18,979 nucleotides of DNA from an uncultured Eubacterium sp. (lineage in GTDB: Bacteria > Bacillota > Clostridia > Peptostreptococcales > Anaerovoracaceae), in contig UQNP01000022.1 in NCBI GenBank assembly GCA_900542385.1, forward strand, positions 1 to 18,979. Direction: 5' to 3'. Below are positions 15,411 through 18,979 of the stretch, piece after piece. The stretch's first letter is position 1. Every line of letters starts with the position of its first letter. The position numbers and the translations under genes were made by a program. The notes under the pieces are model-generated. The model was given only the letters and a program-made list of their open reading frames with translations. It made no database searches and was not told the origin of the DNA.

Positions 15411-15436
15411 GCGATACAATTTTGTATCGCTTTTTT
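15411..15436 (+). terminator. Third palindrome, also a terminator-like hairpin
   Basis: GCGATACAATTTTGTATCGC (15411-15430) contains the same 16-bp element as the second upstream site. It can form an 8-bp stem with a four-base loop followed by TTTTTT (15431-15436). It may therefore end the activator transcript and also serve as an enhancer site. It lies about 125 bases after the activator stop codon. Confidence 0.6.
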
Positions 15437-15597
15437 ATTTTTCTATCCAAAATCATATATTTCTTTAATATAAATTTAATATTTGAAAATTCTTTAATTT
15501 ATGTCTTTTTCAAGCTGAAATCCTTTGTTTTCAACGTTTTACAAAATTTAAAGTTTTCATCTTTTATTTTAAAAAAAATCACATTTATTCACATGGT

Positions 15598-15613
15598 TGG
15601 CACACAAATTGCG
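15598..15613 (+). promoter_or_regulatory. Sigma-54 (-24/-12) promoter
   Basis: TGGCACACAAATTGCG has GG at 15599-15600 and GC at 15611-15612 with exactly ten bases between. It matches the consensus TGGCAC-N5-TTGC at every conserved position. Transcription should start near 15624, leaving a leader of about 66 bases before the aldehyde dehydrogenase. The activator gene immediately upstream supplies the required partner. Confidence 0.88.
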
Positions 15614-15689
15614 TATTATATAGTTAGTGCTGAAAGGCATTTAATTAAATGATTGTTATTTTATAAAATAAAAAAGGAGGACTTTAAAA

Positions 15690-17114
15690 ATGGCAATGAA
15701 TGCACAGGAATATGTTGCAGGATTAGTTGAAAAGGGCAGAAAAGCTCAGGCTATCGCAAACAACTTCACACAGGAAGACGTTGATCTTATCACGGCTGCT
15801 GTTACTTACAACCTCACTAAGCCGGAAAAGGCTAAGATGTATGCAGAAATGCTGGTTGAAGAATCCGGCATGGGTATAGCAGAAGACAAAGTTGCTAAGA
15901 TCTACGGTAAAGTTTGGGGAGCTTATATCCAGATGAAGGACAAGAAGTCAGTTGGCCTCATCGATGACAACAAAGAAACAGGAATGCAGACTTGGGCTAA
16001 GCCTATGGGTGTTGTCGCTGGTATCATGCCTGTAACAAACGGTGAAGCTACTCCTATCGTTAAATCAAACATGGCTCTTAAGACGAGAAACGCTATAATT
16101 CTGGCACCTCATCCTAAGTGCAAGAAGCTCAACGTTACTATCGTTGACGAAATCAGAGCTACACTTAAGAAGCTTGGATATCCTGAAGATCTGGTTCAGA
16201 GCGTAGATCCTGAATGGGTTAAACTTGAAACTTCACAGCAGCTGATGAAGCAGTGCGACTTCATACTCGCAACAGGCGGCGAAGCTCTCGTAGAAACTGC
16301 TTACTCCTCCGGAACTCCTGCTATCGGCGTTGGTGTTGGTAACTGCGTATCTGTTGTAACAGGCAAGACTCCTATGGACAAGGTTGCTGAAATGATCGTT
16401 AAATCAAAGGCTTATGACAACGCTACATCATGCTCAACTGAAAACAACATCGTTGTATTCGAAGACTGCTATGATGAGTTCGTAAAGGAAATGGAAGCTC
16501 ACGGAGCTGTTCTCTTCAAGGAAGGCTCAGAAGAAAAGATGAAGCTGCAGAAGGCTATGTGGCCTAACACTCCTAACGACCATGTTCTCAACAGAGCAAT
16601 CGTTGCTCAGAACGCTGAAACTATCGCTAAGATCGCAGGCATCGATGTTCCTGCAGGAACTAAAGTTCTCATGGCTGAAGAAAACGGCGCAAGCCTTGAT
16701 CACCCATTCGGCGGAGAAAAACTTTCCCCTGTATCAGGTATCCAGAAAGCTAAAGACCTCGACGAAGCTATCGAAAAGGTTATGGCATGCCTCGAATATC
16801 AGGGCAAAGGCCACAGCGTTGGTATCCACACTAACGATGATGAAGATGTCAACAGACTGGCAGCAGTAGCTCCTGTAACCAAGTGCGTTGTTAATCAGCC
16901 ACAGTGCCTGACTAACTCCGGCGGCTGGGACTGCGGATTCCCTGTATCAATGACTCTCGGATGCGGTACTTGGGGCGGCAACAGCGTATCTCACAACGCT
17001 ACTTGGCATGATCTGCTCAACTTCACTTATGTTTCAAGACAGATCCCTAACTGGAAGCCGGAAAAAGTTGAAGACTTTATCGATGCTGATGTAATCGCTA
17101 AGGTTGATGCGTAA
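15690..17114 (+). CDS. CoA-acylating aldehyde dehydrogenase
   Basis: NAD(P)-dependent oxidation of an aldehyde to its CoA thioester. The 474-residue protein has the acylating-type fold: PMGVVAGIMPVTNGEATPIVK (around 105-125, quoted in part as PMGVVAGIMPVTN), NAIILAPHPK, the nucleotide-site motif ATGGEALVETAYSSGTPAIG near 195-213 and the catalytic cysteine C248 in ATSCSTENN. The C-terminal part has TNSGGWDCGFPVSMTLGCG-like Gly/Cys-rich sequence. The best family guess is the sulfoacetaldehyde (SauS-like) or EutE/malonate-semialdehyde-like group. With an aminotransferase next door the aldehyde probably comes from an omega-amino acid such as taurine or beta-alanine. AAAAGGAGG at 15672-15680 precedes ATG 15690. 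Codon use is strongly biased to GCT, GTT, ATC and AAG, unlike neighbouring genes, which suggests abundant expression. Which aldehyde is used is not settled. Confidence 0.82.
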   Translation: MAMNAQEYVAGLVEKGRKAQAIANNFTQEDVDLITAAVTYNLTKPEKAKMYAEMLVEESGMGIAEDKVAKIYGKVWGAYIQMKDKKSVGLIDDNKETGMQTWAKPMGVVAGIMPVTNGEATPIVKSNMALKTRNAIILAPHPKCKKLNVTIVDEIRATLKKLGYPEDLVQSVDPEWVKLETSQQLMKQCDFILATGGEALVETAYSSGTPAIGVGVGNCVSVVTGKTPMDKVAEMIVKSKAYDNATSCSTENNIVVFEDCYDEFVKEMEAHGAVLFKEGSEEKMKLQKAMWPNTPNDHVLNRAIVAQNAETIAKIAGIDVPAGTKVLMAEENGASLDHPFGGEKLSPVSGIQKAKDLDEAIEKVMACLEYQGKGHSVGIHTNDDEDVNRLAAVAPVTKCVVNQPQCLTNSGGWDCGFPVSMTLGCGTWGGNSVSHNATWHDLLNFTYVSRQIPNWKPEKVEDFIDADVIAKVDA

Positions 17115-17150
17115 ATCATTCCATTACACAGAAAATTGATTCTTTGTTTC

Positions 17151-17179
17151 GGGAAGAGGTCTTCCCTCTTCCCCTTTTT
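17151..17179 (+). terminator. Intercistronic terminator-like hairpin
   Basis: GGGAAGAGG (17151-17159) and CCTCTTCCC (17165-17173) form a perfect 9-bp stem with a five-base loop, followed by CTTTTT. It lies between the dehydrogenase stop and the aminotransferase start. It would attenuate transcription into the second gene or stabilise the first message. The following bases, CCTTTTT with AAAAAGG (17173-17189), could fold over the next ribosome binding site. Confidence 0.65.
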
Positions 17180-17198
17180 ATAAAAAAGGAGATTTAAA

Positions 17199-18521
17199 AT
17201 GTCAACAATTAGAGAAAAAGATAAAAAATACAATCTGCATTCATGGTCAGCTCAGGGCAAACTGAATCCTATAGTTGTTACGAAAGCAGAAGGAATCTAC
17301 TTCTGGGATGAAGACGGCAAAAGATATGCAGATATGTCATCACAGCTCGTAAACTCCAACCTCGGTCACGGCAACAAGGCTATAATAGACGGTATCATCG
17401 AACAGGCTCAGAAAATTCCTTTCATGGGACCTGGATTCGCTATGGACTGCAGAACTGACGCAGCAGAAGCTGTTGTTGAACTTACTGGATTCAAAGGCGG
17501 AAAATGCTTCTTCGTAAACGCTGGTGCTGAAGCTAACGAAAACGCTATAAAGATCGCAAGACAGTATACCGGTAAGCAGAAGATCTTCTCACAGTACAGA
17601 TGCTATCATGGATCATCTGCTGGCGCAGGTATGCTGACAGGTGAACCAAGACACTTCTTCAACGAGCCTGGCGGCCCTGGATACGTTAAATACGACGGAC
17701 CTTATGAATACAGAGCTCCTAAAGCTTGTAAGTTCGCAAACGAAGACGAAGTTGCAGACTTCTACCTCGAACTTCTTGAAAACCAGATCCTTTACGAGGG
17801 ACCTGAACATATCGCAGCTATATGGCTCGAATCAGTAGTAGGCTCCAACGGCGTACTTATCGCTCCTACTAAATGGTATCAGGGCGTAAGAGCTCTCTGC
17901 GACAAATATGAAATCCTCATGGTTGCAGACGAAGTTATGGCAGGATGGTACAGAACCGGTAAGGCTTTCGCATTCATGAACTTCGGATATGAGCCTGACA
18001 TGATCACATTCGCTAAAGGTGCTACTTGCGGATACGTTCCTCTCGGCGGCGTTGTTGTACAGGAAAAGATCGCTAAGTTCTTCGACGACACTTCAATGGG
18101 ATGCGGACTTACTTACTCAGCTCATCCAATGGGCTGCGCTGCTGCAGTGGCTACTATCGGCGAATACAAGAACCTCGATATAGAAAACAAGATGAAGCCG
18201 ACAAGCAAACTTCTTGCTGACATTCTCGATGGTTATGTAGAAAGTCATCCATGCGTTGGACAGGTAAGACATATCGGTCTGTTCTCCGCTATAGAACTCG
18301 TTAAGGATAAGGCTACAAGAGAGCCTCTCGTTCCTTATGGAAGGGACCCTGAAGGCATCATGAAGAAGATCCTTGGAATGCTGGTAGCTGAAGGATTCTG
18401 GACTTATGATCATGAAAATATGCTCATCGTTGCTCCTCCTCTCATCATCACTGAAGAAGAGCTGAAGGAACAGATGGCTATCATGGATAAAGTTCTCGAT
18501 TCAGTAGACAAGATGATTTAA
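17199..18521 (+). CDS. Class III aminotransferase, taurine/beta-alanine (omega-amino acid) type
   Basis: PLP enzyme moving a terminal amino group to a 2-oxoacid and making the semialdehyde for the preceding dehydrogenase. The 440-residue protein starts HSWSAQGKLNPIVVTKAEGI, as in taurine/omega-amino-acid transaminases, and then has DMSSQLVNSNLGHG (45-58), FFVNAGAEANENAIKIARQYTG (104-125, quoted in two parts in the family), YHGSS (136-140), ESVVGSNGVL (211-220), VADEVMAGWYRTGKAF (242-257; D244) and the PLP lysine K273 in TFAKGATCGYVPLGG. It is not an ArgD paralogue by these motifs. AAAGGAG precedes ATG 17199. Codon bias matches the dehydrogenase. Taurine:pyruvate, taurine:2-oxoglutarate, beta-alanine and 3-aminoisobutyrate activities are all possible; sequence alone does not choose among them. 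Confidence 0.8.
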   Translation: MSTIREKDKKYNLHSWSAQGKLNPIVVTKAEGIYFWDEDGKRYADMSSQLVNSNLGHGNKAIIDGIIEQAQKIPFMGPGFAMDCRTDAAEAVVELTGFKGGKCFFVNAGAEANENAIKIARQYTGKQKIFSQYRCYHGSSAGAGMLTGEPRHFFNEPGGPGYVKYDGPYEYRAPKACKFANEDEVADFYLELLENQILYEGPEHIAAIWLESVVGSNGVLIAPTKWYQGVRALCDKYEILMVADEVMAGWYRTGKAFAFMNFGYEPDMITFAKGATCGYVPLGGVVVQEKIAKFFDDTSMGCGLTYSAHPMGCAAAVATIGEYKNLDIENKMKPTSKLLADILDGYVESHPCVGQVRHIGLFSAIELVKDKATREPLVPYGRDPEGIMKKILGMLVAEGFWTYDHENMLIVAPPLIITEEELKEQMAIMDKVLDSVDKMI

Positions 18522-18543
18522 TCACGTATCGATAAAACTCCTT

Positions 18544-18575
18544 AAAAAGAAGACGGCTGAGCCGTCTTCTTTTTT
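18544..18575. terminator. Bidirectional terminator
   Basis: AAAAAGAAGACGGC (18544-18557) and GCCGTCTTCTTTTT (18561-18574) form a long perfect stem around TGA, with A and T runs on either side. It serves the aminotransferase on the plus strand and the ferredoxin gene on the minus strand. Confidence 0.92.
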
Positions 18576-18616
18576 CTTTCAAAGTTTTATGTTTTGAATC
18601 CATCACTTCTCTGATC

Positions 18617-18808
18617 CTATTTTTCCGATTCTATAGCATTTGCCGGACACTCTTCCTGAGCAAGTATCCCATTGTCGATAAACTGCTCGTTTGTTATCTC
18701 CTCTTCTATGGCTTCAGCCACACCTTCTTCGTTCATTTTAAAAACCTCCGGACACATACCTTCGCATACACCGCATCCTATACAGCTATCGTTCACAAAA
18801 AATTTCAT
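18617..18808 (-). CDS. Small 4Fe-4S ferredoxin
   Basis: Low-potential electron carrier of 63 residues. C9, C12 and C15 (CIGCGVC) with C54 (ECPANAI) give the ligands of a single 4Fe-4S cluster, as in Thermotoga and Desulfovibrio type ferredoxins. C19 is the usual fourth residue of the CxxCxxCxxxCP pattern, but no second cysteine group exists. In some relatives C19 makes a disulfide with a mid-chain cysteine, which is absent here. The protein is acidic overall. AAAGGAGG (18825-18818) precedes the ATG. It is not obviously part of the aminotransferase operon, because it faces it across a shared terminator. It could serve Fe-S enzymes such as the flavoprotein at 3943-5070, but nothing in the sequence links them. 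Confidence 0.93.
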   Translation of the reverse strand: MKFFVNDSCIGCGVCEGMCPEVFKMNEEGVAEAIEEEITNEQFIDNGILAQEECPANAIESEK

Positions 18809-18871
18809 ATAATCAGCCTCCTTTTGCTTCTTTTCTACATCATAATACTATTTTGTTCCCAAATCTGTTGT

Positions 18872-18979
18872 TCATACAACAAATACTCTCTTTTTTGCAA
18901 TATATCCGCCAGCACTTCCAGCTGCAATATTCCTCAAACATATGTACCCGGCCTTCGCATATGCAAACACGTGTTTACT
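18872..18979 (-). CDS. Possible 3' end of an unidentified gene, cut by the window edge
   Basis: Reading from the window end on the minus strand, 35 codons stay open to a TGA at 18874-18872. The peptide is rich in Ala and Gly (for example NIAAGSAGGYIAKKRVF). The stop lies 63 bases before the ferredoxin start, which would fit an operon. The stretch is short enough to be open by chance and I recognise no family. Confidence 0.25.
   Translation of the reverse strand, partial: SKHVFAYAKAGYICLRNIAAGSAGGYIAKKRVFVV

Larger units (their letters stand above)
15285..15689 (+). other. 405-base regulatory interval before the aldehyde dehydrogenase
   Basis: No gene is visible. The interval contains three 16-bp palindromes (15316-15331, 15335-15350, 15413-15428), a terminator-like hairpin (15411-15436), a very AT-rich stretch (about 15431-15590) and a sigma-54 promoter (15598-15613). 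The arrangement fits activator sites placed 170-280 bp upstream of the promoter with a flexible AT-rich spacer between. Confidence 0.8.

Noticed and set aside
15316..15428. The three GATAC palindromes as a CRISPR array or mobile-element repeat
   Set aside because: Only three copies, with unequal 3- and 62-base gaps and no cas or transposase genes; their position upstream of a sigma-54 promoter explains them.

Overview
The window looks like a chromosomal segment of an anaerobic, spore-forming Firmicute, most likely class Clostridia. The evidence is the pairing of sigma-E and sigma-G sporulation factors with SpoIIGA, strong AGGAGG-type ribosome binding sites, a 4Fe-4S ferredoxin, a sigma-54 enhancer-binding activator and CoA-acylating fermentation chemistry. 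I cannot name the genus from the sequence.

Layout. (1) 1-5070, plus strand: a pyrimidine-base cluster. It holds an NCS1 cytosine-type permease, a CodA-like deaminase, a LacI-type regulator and a PreA/dihydroorotate-dehydrogenase-like flavoenzyme with a C-terminal Fe-S domain. It starts with a promoter whose -10 box lies inside a perfect 32-bp palindrome. The deaminase has Ser at the residue that is Asp314 in E. coli CodA. In characterised homologues, loss of that Asp goes with 5-methylcytosine deaminase activity. (2) 5108-13722, minus strand, transcribed right to left: trxA; infC-rpmI-rplT behind an attenuator leader; spoIIGA-sigE; argC-argJ-argB-argD behind a promoter and two tandem ArgR/AhrC-like boxes; sigG. 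The arginine operon splits sigE from sigG, which normally sit together as spoIIGA-sigE-sigG. (3) 13899-18521, plus strand: a sigma-54-dependent activator, three near-identical 16-bp palindromes, a textbook -24/-12 promoter, then a CoA-acylating aldehyde dehydrogenase and a class III aminotransferase. The last two use a codon set (GCT, GTT, ATC, AAG) typical of very highly expressed genes. (4) 18617-18808, minus strand: a small ferredoxin, preceded by what may be the 3' end of another minus-strand gene at the window edge.

How it fits together. Block 1 could import (5-methyl)cytosine, deaminate it to uracil or thymine and reduce the ring. Block 3 could take an omega-amino acid such as beta-alanine, 3-aminoisobutyrate or taurine to a semialdehyde and then to an acyl-CoA. 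Beta-alanine and 3-aminoisobutyrate are the end products of reductive uracil and thymine breakdown, so the two blocks may be linked. This is inference: the ring-opening enzymes (dihydropyrimidinase, ureidopropionase) are not in the window. Block 2 is core metabolism, translation and sporulation. It carries several readable regulatory devices: an AUU start for infC, a terminator/antiterminator pair in the infC leader, ARG boxes, and a Spo0A-like box at spoIIGA.
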